A stretch of DNA of 64,000 nt from contig MU867120.1 in NCBI GenBank assembly GCA_033725935.1, forward strand, positions 124,001 to 188,000, given 5' to 3'. Below, piece by piece: positions 1 through 9,526 of this stretch (positions are counted from its first letter, which is position 1; every line of letters begins with the position of its first letter). Origin of the DNA: Cladorrhinum sp. PSN259. Its lineage: Eukaryota; Ascomycota; Sordariomycetes; Sordariales; Podosporaceae. The notes under the pieces are model-generated. The model was not told where the DNA came from, did not search any database, and saw only the letters and a program-made list of their open reading frames with translations. Position numbers and translations under genes: made by a program.

Positions 1-1196
1 TCGGCGTAATCTCCGAACTCCTCCTCTCAGTCCTAAACACAAACCTCCACGTCTACCAAGTCTCCCCAGCTTTGACCTTGATAGAAAAACACACTGCCAA
101 ATCCCTGGCCGCACTTTTCGGCTTCACGGGCCCAAGAGCAGGAGGCGTAACCTGCCAGGGAGGGTCCTCTTCAAACCTAACCTCAATCGTTATTGCGAGA
201 AACACTCTTTTTCCTGCCTCCAAAATAACCGGCAACCCACCAGACCTCGTCCTCTTCACTTCAGAACACGGCCACTACTCGGTCGAGAAAGCGGCGGTAA
301 CCTGCGGGTTTGGCTCTTCAGCAGTCTGGTCCGTACCCGTTCATCCCGTCACGGGACAAATGATCCCTTCTGAACTCCGCAACCTCGTCTTAAAGGCCAA
401 AGAGGAAGGGAAAAGGCCATTCTACGTCAACGCCACTGCCGGAACTACAGTACTAGGTTCGTACGACCCCTTCGAGGAGATCTCGGCAATATGCAAGGAA
501 TTCAATCTCTGGATGCACATCGACGCATCGTGGGGAGGGCCCGTTATATTCTCCGAGGTCCAGAAGCATAAGCTCAAGGGATCGCACCTGGCGGATTCTT
601 TAACAGTTAACCCGCACAAAATGCTAAACGTGCCCGTTACTTGTTCCTTCCTTTTGGGACCGGACGTTGAGGGTGTGTTCCACAAGGCGAATACCCTGCC
701 TGCCGGCTACCTCTTTCACTCTGAGGAAGCAGACGACGATTATGAAAACAAAAGAGTGTGGGATTTGGCCGACTTGACGCTTCAGTGCGGAAGAAGGGGA
801 GACGCGCTCAAGTTGGCGCTGAGCTGGATATACTACGGTTCTGAAGGTTTTAAGCGTCAAGTTGACGGCGCATTTGAGGTTGCGGGCTACTTGGCTCAGT
901 TACTGAAGGAAAGAAATGATGAATTTGTTTTGGTGTCTGAGGACCCCGCGCCTTGCTTGCAGGTGTGCTTCTATTATGCACCCGGGGGCAAAGTGACGGA
1001 GGATAAGAGGGAGAATAACAGACGGACCAAAGCGATGGTTGAGAAGTTGATTAGACGGGGGTACATGGTTGATTATGCGCCGGGAAGGTGGGGAAGCTTC
1101 TTTAGGGTGGTGGTTAATTGTCAGACTTTGAGGGGGACGGTTGAGGGGCTGGTTAGGGGGTTGAGTGAGGTTGGGAGGGAGGTTGTTGAGTGCTAG
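1..1196 (+). CDS. PLP-dependent decarboxylase of the glutamate / cysteine sulfinate decarboxylase family (5' partial)
   Basis: The frame is open from base 3, so the gene begins upstream of the window; about 397 C-terminal residues are visible. It is a group II, fold-type I PLP decarboxylase, which removes the alpha-carboxylate of an acidic amino acid. Seen: the substrate-loop motif GGSSSNL near residue 50 of the visible part, HIDASWGG (the Asp that contacts the PLP pyridine nitrogen), and NPHKM with the Schiff-base Lys at bases 618-620, followed by LQCGRRGDALKL, typical of animal-like GAD/CSAD rather than of bacterial/yeast Gad1. Substrate (glutamate, aspartate or cysteine sulfinate) cannot be decided from sequence alone. 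Stop TAG at 1194-1196. It converges on THI4 with 288 bp between stops. No intron is seen in the visible part. Confidence 0.88.
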   Translation, partial: GVISELLLSVLNTNLHVYQVSPALTLIEKHTAKSLAALFGFTGPRAGGVTCQGGSSSNLTSIVIARNTLFPASKITGNPPDLVLFTSEHGHYSVEKAAVTCGFGSSAVWSVPVHPVTGQMIPSELRNLVLKAKEEGKRPFYVNATAGTTVLGSYDPFEEISAICKEFNLWMHIDASWGGPVIFSEVQKHKLKGSHLADSLTVNPHKMLNVPVTCSFLLGPDVEGVFHKANTLPAGYLFHSEEADDDYENKRVWDLADLTLQCGRRGDALKLALSWIYYGSEGFKRQVDGAFEVAGYLAQLLKERNDEFVLVSEDPAPCLQVCFYYAPGGKVTEDKRENNRRTKAMVEKLIRRGYMVDYAPGRWGSFFRVVVNCQTLRGTVEGLVRGLSEVGREVVEC

Positions 1197-1484
1197 ACAT
1201 AATAGAGTAGTAGTCGTTTAGATTTATAGATCTGTGTTTACATGTACAATAGTGATGGAGTCAAATAAAGTAACGTGTATGTGCAGTAACGTGTATTTTT
1301 GCATTTCAAAAAAGACTTGATAGATACCAATTTGCATACGCAATCAACCTCCGTAGGTTTAAAGAGGAGAAACAATCTCAATCTCAAATCATGAGCAGGA
1401 CCGTCCTGTTGCCTTCGGTCTGTTGTTACATATTTCCAACCATCCACCCCATTCTCAGTTCGAGATATTATGCATAAGGATGAT

Positions 1485-2539
1485 TTAGATCTCATTCTGC
1501 TTCTTGCGGAGCTCATAAACCTTGAGAGCCTCCTCAGCAGCCTTTACACCGCTGAGAACCATGGCACCAAAGGTAGGACCTGCCAAAACACAGCACCAGT
1601 TAACAAAACCAAAACTATCAATCATAAGGGGGAGCGCAAGAGTCAAATCTTACCCATGCGATTAGCACCATCAACCTCGCTCAACTCCATACCGCCAACA
1701 ACCAACCCGGGGACAATCTCCCTAGTCCTCTTGACAATCGCATCCTCGGCCATGCCCATGTCGAGTCCCCTCATACCGCCCAACTGCTCCAGCTGCTTCA
1801 TGCTGACCAGTCTCTTGACGCTAAAAGCACCAAAGGGGCCATCGTGACCCGTCATGCTAATCACGACGTTGCTGTTGATGGTGTTTGGGTCCATGCAAGA
1901 CTGATCGTCGTGGTGCATGGACACCAGAGTCCAGTTGGTAACCACGCCGGCAATCCTGATGTCACCCGTCTCCTTGTCCTGTCTGGTAATCAGATCCTCG
2001 ACGGTGGTGGCGTTGAACAGCTTGACGTTGGGCATCCGAAGGACCTTGCTCATGACGGTGCTGGTAAAGAGCGCGGCGTGCTTGACGACCACGTAGTCGC
2101 CTTCATCCTCGTAGGGGACGTCGATCTGGTCGAGGAAGATGTGGGCGGGCTTGCGCATGACCATTGCGCTGAAGAGCTGGCCGCCGAGCCAGGCTCCGCC
2201 GCCGGGGGCGACACCAGCCTCGAGGATGGAGATCTTGAGGTCCGGACGGAGGGTTCCGAGGATGTAGGCGCATGAGAGGCCTGCAGAGCCGGCACCCACG
2301 ATTGTGATGTCACTTTCGGCGTAGTTGTCCAGGTCGTGGAAGTAGCGGCGGGTCATGGCGCGGGAGACTGTCGACTCGCGGATGGGGGAGAAGGAGAAGG
2401 AGTCCCATTGTCCGGGGGTGAAGAGGTTGAGGAGGGGGTGGGACAAGGTGGCGGTGGGTTTGTCCTGAGTGGTAGAGTCGACGGACTTGGTGGCCAGGAC
2501 GGCCGGGATGGTGGGAGGGGTTACGGCTGAGGGGGCCAT
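1485..2539 (-). CDS. THI4: Thiamine thiazole synthase (Thi4), suicide-type
   Basis: Makes the thiazole half of thiamine from NAD and glycine, taking sulfur from its own active-site cysteine, so each molecule works once (known for yeast Thi4). Two exons, 2539-1654 and 1579-1485, join across a 74 bp intron with donor GTAAGA and acceptor GGCAG, giving RMG|PTFGAMVLSG and a protein of 326 residues ending KKQNEI. Seen: dinucleotide-binding GAGSAGLSCAYI near residue 80, GGGAWLGGQLFSAM, the sulfur-donor Cys in QSCMDPN at about residue 215, TGHDGPFGAF, and the C-terminal GANRMGPTFGAM. The family-typical DxxNRMGPTFGAM tail confirms the splice. The 5' leader carries a TPP riboswitch (2612-2763), so expression should fall when thiamine is plentiful. 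Confidence 0.97.
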
Positions 2540-2611
2540 TTTGACGGGTTGTTGTTATCTATGACTGTTAGGGTTTGAACAGACAAAGTGAAAAGGGGGA
2601 AGGGAAGAGAA

Positions 2612-2763
2612 GCATGATCCTTTCGCTGGTATTATCCAGATCAAGTTCGAGGGCCGTATAATCTCAGCCGTCACTTTTTTTCTTCTTCTTTTCTCTTTCT
2701 TCCTTTTTGAGGGACGGAAAGAGAAAAAGAAAAAGAAAAAAAAGATCAGGCACCGGCTCATGC
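2612..2763 (-). promoter_or_regulatory. TPP riboswitch aptamer in the THI4 5' leader
   Basis: Read on the minus strand. P1 is GCATGA (2763-2758) pairing with TCATGC (2617-2612). P2 is GCCG (2757-2754) with CGGC (2656-2653). The invariant CTGAGA lies at 2667-2662 and the pyrophosphate-binding arm GGATAATACCAGCG ends at 2624. P3 (about 2752-2668) is an unusually long arm: an almost pure pyrimidine run faces an almost pure purine run. A splice donor GTAAAT (2778-2773) lies just 5' of P1, and possible acceptors (2560-2567) precede the ATG. Fungal TPP aptamers are known to act by choosing splice sites in 5' leaders. A frame starting at 2812 runs through the unspliced aptamer to 2555, just before the THI4 ATG, which would act as an inhibitory uORF when the intron is kept. 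The transcription start is not known. Confidence 0.93.
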
Positions 2764-5371
2764 ATTCAGATAATTTACCTGACGACATAATTTGTTCTTG
2801 TAATTTGATCATTTATAAACACCAGTAAAGGGTTTCCCCCTTTAGGGAGTCATCATGGCTTCTTTTCCCTCCTTGAGGAAGGAGGTCAAGGAGGCATTGC
2901 GGTATGTACCGATTGAGTACTACATATTGGTTAGAATGTCCAAGGGGTCAGGGGGAAAAGGGACTCAATATTTACGATAGGTTGTGCTTGGTTCAGGATT
3001 TGTTTTGGGTAGTCTTAACAAGACAGACAGATGGTAGAGAAGAAAGAGAAGAAAGAGGAGAAAGGAAAAAAGCAGAGGGAGATATCTGGTTGATGGTCTC
3101 CCTTCTTATAGACATTTTCTTTCCCCTCCCCCTCCGGCACTCCGGCTGTAAACGGTAGTCAACGGCTGATGGCTCGTCGAAGCTACCCACCACATGCACC
3201 CCCACGGATTCACAAACCCATCAACCACACAGACAGACCAGAATTAAAACCCCTCTTTCATCAATTGTAGGTAATCCATCCACTCGAAACCTTGTCTGGC
3301 CCATAGCATTGGATGAACCCCCTCAACAACCCCTCACTTTTACTCAACATCCACTGGTTCGGATGAGTGTATCATTAAAATCATGATAATCCAATGACGA
3401 TCATCAATTGATACATCAAAGTCTTATCTCCGTGTAACATGATACCCCCTCTTTCCTCTCCATCCCAGCTATCATCGCACCCGTCTTTTCCAGCTGTTTA
3501 CCTCTCTATGCATGATCAATTGACCAATCAATAACTACGGATACAAACAGGAGTTGTTAGTAACTGCTCACAATTTTGTGGGCGCGGCATTCGCTCGGTT
3601 CTGCAAGTCGATGACAGAGAATACCACCCTTCCCCCCACCCCCTCAATGGCTTGGAAATGTTACGCCCGGAATCGGACAATAACCGAGTATCGGAGATAG
3701 TGTAATAAACCTCTTTTTATTCTCTGCGTAGAGGTCCGAGGGTTTTAACCCTTTAATAACAAGGGAAACTCCATATATTTTTTCCAATATTCTCCTTGAA
3801 TTTGCAACAGATCTAGAATGAGTTCCGTATAAGTGGTCAAAGACTGGTTGTCCACTCTTGTAGACATTTTCAGATATGTGCGGAACACTATCGAGGCCAA
3901 AAAATGTTGTTTGAGACCTTGTGAATTTTCTATCATGGTCGCCTTGAAGGACTAGTTGTTACAAGGTGCAATTTCGGCGGCTACGCTTTTCTATTAAGAA
4001 ATAATGATTGAAAGAGTCGGGAAGATGAAAACCGCCGTCCAAGCGTGAAAATGAAGAAAAGACCAGAATCTTCAAATTCCACCATCAATACCATCACAAC
4101 TTAAACCCAGACTCGGACTAGAAATACTCAAGATGGCTTCTGACGGCAATAACAAGAATAGCGTAGCTGAGGAAGATGCTCCTGCGTGGAATTGGCCTCT
4201 TCCGCAATCTATGGGTTCTCACTACGAACGACTCCCTCCCGTCGACTGAGGGCCGACTCGAGGTGCTGAAAAGTCCGCTGCAAGCCTGCAACATCACCTG
4301 ATGGGATTCCCGAGCAGATCATGTTACCATCAGCCCTGATAATGTACTCATTGGGCAAGACAACGCGGTAACCATCACTGACGTGATATTGCTTGTCAGT
4401 AAGGAAATACGCATGGTCATAATCTCCCCAAAACATTTTTTAAATAAAAAAAAATGGTAAATATCAAGAAAATACTCCATTGAGGTCGACTTGGTGCCTG
4501 TCTCACGGTGAAAATATAAAATCAGGCCCAAAACGTCATTATATTAGCAGGAATGATAGAACCCAACAGAGTTCATTCATCTGGAGCCAAATGCAGGCCC
4601 TCCGAGTTTCTTTCTTGGAACTCAAACCATCCTCTTCGTTGCTCATTCTTTTTTCCCTTTTTTCCTCTCCATTCTCTCTCCCCTCTCACCCTATTCCTCA
4701 TGGAGCTCACAGAGTCTGACTTTCCAAACTGTCCATTTAGGATTGTAAAACTTGAGCCAAGTCATGATGACACTTTGCAAGACACACAATACAAGCAACT
4801 CCCTTTATCATTCAAAATATTAAGCCTTGTAAAAATAAAAAATATAAAAAATAAACGACCAAGAATAAATAAGGCACCACACAGGATTCCAACAGCGTCA
4901 AGATAATGCTTTATCTACATTCCATGTTGAAACGTTATGTCAAAACGTAACGTCAAACATCCTTGTGCATCAAGCACTTACCATTGCGGTATATACTACA
5001 TCGTAGTAAAGCGCTGACGCAACCAACCCTAAACATTGTTAATATATTCGCTGATCCATGACTATCGCATTCGGCTGTTGCTAACAGCACCATGACGGGC
5101 TCCGGCGAGAGTCCTGCATTTGCATCTCCCCAGCAGAGGCTTCCCGAAACCACACAGCACATGAACCTACAACACGTTCATTAAATTCACAAGTAATTCA
5201 ACGCTTTCATTCTTCACGTACCACCACCCTCAGCCACCCAACACCACAACAAAACAACTCTGACACTAGCTACTTCTTTTCATCAACACCAAACCCGCCC
5301 GCTCCACACCCTCTCAAAACAATTCAAGAATCAGAAACTTCATCTTGTTTCGCTCCTTTCCTGTCTCTCGA
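2764..5371. other. Intergenic, 2.6 kb, no convincing gene
   Basis: Between the THI4 leader and the GGA gene. A short ATG frame at 2855 meets a good donor (GTATGT at 2903) after 16 codons, but no downstream exon could be assigned. A 38-codon ATG frame at 4133 overlaps on the opposite strand the redoxin-like remnant listed separately. The stretch is otherwise rich in AT and short homopolymers. Part must be the THI4 promoter. Confidence 0.5.
4209..4436 (-). pseudogene. Possible remnant of a redoxin (AhpC/TSA-like) gene
   Basis: A 75-residue frame contains YRVVLPNEYIIRADGN, which resembles the 'GV..P..FIIDPDG' strand-turn-strand of thiol peroxidases, followed by a helix rich in charged residues. 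No peroxidatic Cys region, no N-terminal half and no clear upstream exon are visible; the sequence immediately 5' is A/T homopolymer. It could be a decayed copy, the last exon of an unresolved gene, or chance. The family assignment is a weak inference. Confidence 0.22.
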
Positions 5372-7491
5372 TTACGCAATACTAAACTCCGCAATCTCAC
5401 CCATCTCCTGCTTGACCTCGGTCCCAACCTTATAGCTAGCCCTCCACCTCAACTTGAGTTTCTGGACCTTTTGCGCCTTATTTACACCAGCGTGCCACAC
5501 TTTATTGGCCTGCTTGACGCCCTGGCTCTGTTTTGGCGCCAGGTTCCTCCCACTTTGCGGCTGAGCTTGAAGCTCGTACCCCTATTTTTTACCCCCTTAG
5601 TCAGCATATGAACCCCACTTTAGTAAACAAAGAGGGTGATTGAGGAGCAACCATGTGAGAGTGCAAGGGAACAAACAAACATACCTTTGTAACAGCCAAC
5701 TGGAAATGCAAATCAGAAATCGGTTGCGCCGAATTATTCCCAAATAAAAACACCAAGTTCAGCGCAGGGTCCGTATCAACCGTCCGGTTCGCAATCATAT
5801 CAATCTTGAGGCTCGTATTGCTGACCAAGGCTTTGTGTTCCCTTGGCTGAGTAGGAGTAGCCTCTGGTGGGAGAGCTGAAGAAAACTGCCATTCGTCATC
5901 ATCATTAGATGCGGCCACCGCCGGTGGCGCGGGTGAGGATCCCAAGGAAGCTAATTGCGCAAATGGATCATTGGCAGCTGGCTTTGCTGGGGGAGGAGAG
6001 AATGCAGAGGGAGGTTTCGGTGTGTTGGATTGCGATGGTGGAGCGGACGTGGAGGCAGCAAATTTGGAAAAGGAGGCCGGGGAGCCAGCCCGAGCTGTGT
6101 TGTTTTGCGTGACTGAGGAGAGGAGGGCCGGACCAGGGATATCTGATAATTGTTAGTGGATGATAATGAAATGCAAAGAAAGAGACTCACTAGTATTGGC
6201 TCCGAATCCCAAAGCAATTCCACCTCCTTGACCAAAGTTGGAAGGTTCATCGGATATTGACAACCCAAGCAAATCATTTTCAACTCCTCCAACCGATGGA
6301 CCTGCTTGACTTGCACCACCTGAGCCATTCGCATTCGCCGAATCATCAAAGTCAATCAACGACAACTCGGCAGCCGTACTCTTCCCACTCCCCCCACTCC
6401 CACTGGCCGCCGGAACCGGATGTCCTTGTTGTATTTTGTTTGCAGCCTCAATATCCCCCTTCTTTAGCAACTTGTAGCGTTCAAAAGTCCGATGAATGCT
6501 GTCATTAATCTCGAGCAACTTCGCGACGGCCTCGTGGTCATCTGACTCCTCCTCGCACATCTTCTGTATCTTTGGCTGGGCACTGGACAACGCCGAAGCG
6601 AGCTCTGAAAAGACATCACCATCAACCATCTTGTCCCCAGGCTCGAACTGGGCTAGCCTTTCCTCAAGCAACCTCGCCTTTTGTTGAATCTTAGCCACCT
6701 CCTCTGCCGCCTTGGCGCGGTAGTCCACCTTTGACCTTGTGTCGTAACCAGCCATTACCTTCATAAGCTGATTCGCCTCGCGCAGATCTTCCGGTGTACC
6801 TCTTCGAATGAGCTCTTGAAGCTTTGCGGATTGGGCTTCACGTTCCTCCTCTTCCATCTCTTCCGCTGATTTAAGGTTCTATACGAGGTTGTCTATGTTA
6901 GTCTATTGTACGGAGCTGGGTATCTCTTGGCATGGGCTCGCATACATCGCTTGGATTAAGCACAGCAGCATCCTCCCTTCTAACCTCAGGGAAAGTGTAC
7001 CCCTTATAACTCAGAAGTCTGTGCATATCCCGGATGAACCCCAGATCCTCCTTGTAACGGCTCGTCTCGCAAATGGTTCTGCGCCACTCCTCGATTGCCT
7101 CAAGAATTTTTGCCTGGACCCGGGAGGCTCGAATCGGGGGGCGTTCAGGGAAACGACGGACGAGCTCATTGAGAAACTCCTTGGTGCTGATCTGAAGGTG
7201 GAAGGGGTAGCCACAGTTCTTGACGCAGATGTCGAGCAAATTGAGAGCCAACAGCGAGACGTTCTGGTTGCGATGGTTGATGTAGCCAACGATGGCCATA
7301 GCTGCCTCACGCGGGGTTGACCCCTTCTTGGCATTGATCAGGTCGCTGATCTCGAGGTTGAGGGCGAGGTTTGGCTCGTAGTTCTCAGGACTGCATGCAG
7401 CCTGAATGAATCGCAGGAGCTGAGAGGGTGCTGGGTGACCCGAATCTCCCCAGCGGTCCCTAGCCGCATATCGTGCCGCTGCGGCCTCCAT
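5372..7491 (-). CDS. GGA-type clathrin adaptor (VHS-GAT-GAE)
   Basis: Arf-dependent monomeric adaptor sorting cargo from trans-Golgi to endosomes. Four exons: 7491-6946, 6878-6191, 6142-5685, 5581-5372; introns of 67, 48 and 103 bp, all GT-AG, giving 633 residues. VHS domain about residues 10-155; GAT domain about 185-310 with the family-typical NLKSAEEMEEEE and AKLQELIRRGTPEDL; a clathrin-box motif LIDFD near residue 356 in the Gly/Ser-rich hinge; GAE (gamma-ear) domain in the last ~130 residues (SLKIDMIANRT ... LKLRWRASYKVG). Exon 1 was ended at GTATGC rather than at a later GT because only this choice restores the conserved PSD|NLKSAEE junction. It faces TSR3 across a 509 bp divergent promoter region. 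Confidence 0.95.
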
Positions 7492-8000
7492 CGTAGTTGG
7501 AAGGGGTGGTATGTTAACGGTTGGTGTTGAGGAAAGTTGTTGTTGTTGATGAGCCCAAAAGCGGCCAGATTGCGATTAGCTATGATTAACGGTAGAATGT
7601 GAAATTAGTGTTATCTGTCCCTCCTAGACATGTCGGCAGTTAGTGTTGATGCCTGCAAAGACCCAGAAAGTTGCACGCAAGATGGACGAGCTTGGACCCT
7701 GTTGGAATCTGCTGCCCAGCTGTGGAAAGGGACGGTGGTCGGCGGTCGGAGAGTGGGCTGTGCAACTGCAACCTTGTTGAAGACGATGTCCCCGTTTACC
7801 GAATAAATTCCAGGGGATCCCGTTGCTCCCGCCCTCCAAACCCTTGTCCTGTCTAAACGGTGAGTTGCATAAGCGGGGTAGTGGGGTTTAACTGGTAACT
7901 TTTTACCCCACCGTTATCAATCTGAGGAGCTGAAATCATCGTCGTCATCTAACAATTATTTTTCTTGAAGCTTCAACAACAGCATCAAATCAACAAAACA
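7492..8000. promoter_or_regulatory. Divergent promoter region, GGA / TSR3
   Basis: 509 bp between two start codons pointing apart, so it must hold both promoters and both 5' leaders. No ORF of note, no TATA box I would defend. Confidence 0.5.
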
Positions 8001-9263
8001 ATGGTCCGCCACAAAAAAGACAACTTCCGCGGGGGCAAGGGTAAAAACCTCCACCGGGGCCCTCCCCGCAACCCTCGAACCAACAACAATGACGACGACA
8101 ACACAGCCGATGGTGGTCCCTCCTCCTCCTCCGGTGGGCGCGCCCGCCCCGCCTTCAAAGCAGCATGCTGGGATCTCGGCCACTGCGATCCCAAGCGCTG
8201 CTCAGGCAAGAAGCTCATGAAGCTCGGTCTCATGCGCGACCTTCACCTCGGCCAAAAACACCCAGGCGTAATTATCACCCCCAACGGCAAAGCGACCATA
8301 TCCCCGGCCGACAAGCCCATCCTCGAACAGTTCGGCGCCGCGGTAGTCGAGTGTAGCTGGGCGCGCACCCAAGAAGTTCAATGGAACAAGGTCGGCGGAA
8401 AACACGAGCGACTCCTTCCTTACCTCGTGGCAGCCAACACAGTCAACTACGGCAAACCCTGGCGACTCAACTGTGCCGAAGCGCTAGCAGCCGCATTCGC
8501 AATCTGTGGGCATTTAGAATGGGCACAACAAATTCTCGAACCCTTTTCGTACGGCAAAGCCTTCCTAGAAATCAACGAAAAACTTCTCAAGAAATATGCG
8601 GCATGTCAAGACGAGGCAGGCATCAAACAAGCGCAGGAGGACTGGATGCAGCGACTTGAACGAGAGTACGCCGAGAACAGAGAAGAAAACGAAGACAACG
8701 ATATCTGGGCAGGCGGAAATGTAAACAGGCGACAGCAAGTAGATACTGACGACTCCGGTGAGGATAACTCCGACGAAAACTCGGATGAAGAAGAGGAGGA
8801 AGACGAAATAGACGGCATTTTTCTCGGCAGTAAACCCCCACCAAAGAAGAAATCAACGGACCCTGGCCCAGGAGGAGAAGAAGAAGAAGAAAAGGATCCA
8901 TACGCGATCTCCTCAGACTCAGATGACGACGCTGAAATGGAAGCGATCAGGCGCAAGATCCTTGCCTCAAAAGCTTTCGCCAATAACAAGGAACAAGACC
9001 TAAAAGGCGCTATTGAGGACGACGGCAAAAAACCAACAACCATCCCTCGCCCTCAGCCAAGTCACTTGCAGTTCAAACCGGATTCAGATGCCGAGCCGGA
9101 CTCAGATAATGGATCTGATAATAATGAGTTTGATAACATCATTGAGGCTACGCCAATGACGGATCGGATCGGGCTTGAGAAACTTGAGAAAGAGAGGAGC
9201 AAGATCACTACGGTGAAGAGGACGTATACCTCTGGTGGAGCGTCAGCGCCGGGGAGGTGGTGA
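8001..9263 (+). CDS. TSR3: 18S rRNA aminocarboxypropyltransferase Tsr3
   Basis: Transfers the 3-amino-3-carboxypropyl group of S-adenosylmethionine to the hypermodified pseudouridine of 18S rRNA in late cytoplasmic 40S maturation. Single exon, 420 residues; the start at 8001 (ACAATGG context) is preferred over upstream non-ATG frame. The catalytic module spans about residues 48-220: WDLGHCDPKRCSGKKLMKLG, then VVECSW, RLLPYLVAANTVNYGKPWRLNCAEA, and SYGKAFLEIN, all hallmarks of the family. The N-terminal 45 residues are basic and low complexity. The C-terminal ~190 residues are acidic and Ser/Asp/Glu-rich (several potential CK2 sites), longer than the human protein's tail but common in fungi. 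Confidence 0.96.
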   Translation: MVRHKKDNFRGGKGKNLHRGPPRNPRTNNNDDDNTADGGPSSSSGGRARPAFKAACWDLGHCDPKRCSGKKLMKLGLMRDLHLGQKHPGVIITPNGKATISPADKPILEQFGAAVVECSWARTQEVQWNKVGGKHERLLPYLVAANTVNYGKPWRLNCAEALAAAFAICGHLEWAQQILEPFSYGKAFLEINEKLLKKYAACQDEAGIKQAQEDWMQRLEREYAENREENEDNDIWAGGNVNRRQQVDTDDSGEDNSDENSDEEEEEDEIDGIFLGSKPPPKKKSTDPGPGGEEEEEKDPYAISSDSDDDAEMEAIRRKILASKAFANNKEQDLKGAIEDDGKKPTTIPRPQPSHLQFKPDSDAEPDSDNGSDNNEFDNIIEATPMTDRIGLEKLEKERSKITTVKRTYTSGGASAPGRW

Positions 9264-9526
9264 GAGATATCATTGAGATGAAATGCGTGATGAAAATGTA
9301 ATATTATTCATGCAATGAAGCGAACGGATATATGCACGCACACAACTAGAAGATGTACAAATGGTTGTTGTATACACAAAATACAATCAAACAAAATCAT
9401 GTTTGACGAAAAGAGATCTCTCTTTCCTTCCTCTATCCCTTGAACCCATCCCCATATTTTGTATATACCCAACCAACCAACCAAAAAAAAAACCTTCTTT
9501 TATATGCTCTTCTTCTTCTCTTATCT

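Noticed and set aside
2555..2812. 85-codon frame before THI4 as a protein gene
   Set aside because: It runs through the riboswitch; treated as a read-through uORF, not a separate gene.
2855..2902. 16-codon exon-like frame ending in a GTATGT donor
   Set aside because: No downstream exon with matching phase and acceptor could be found.
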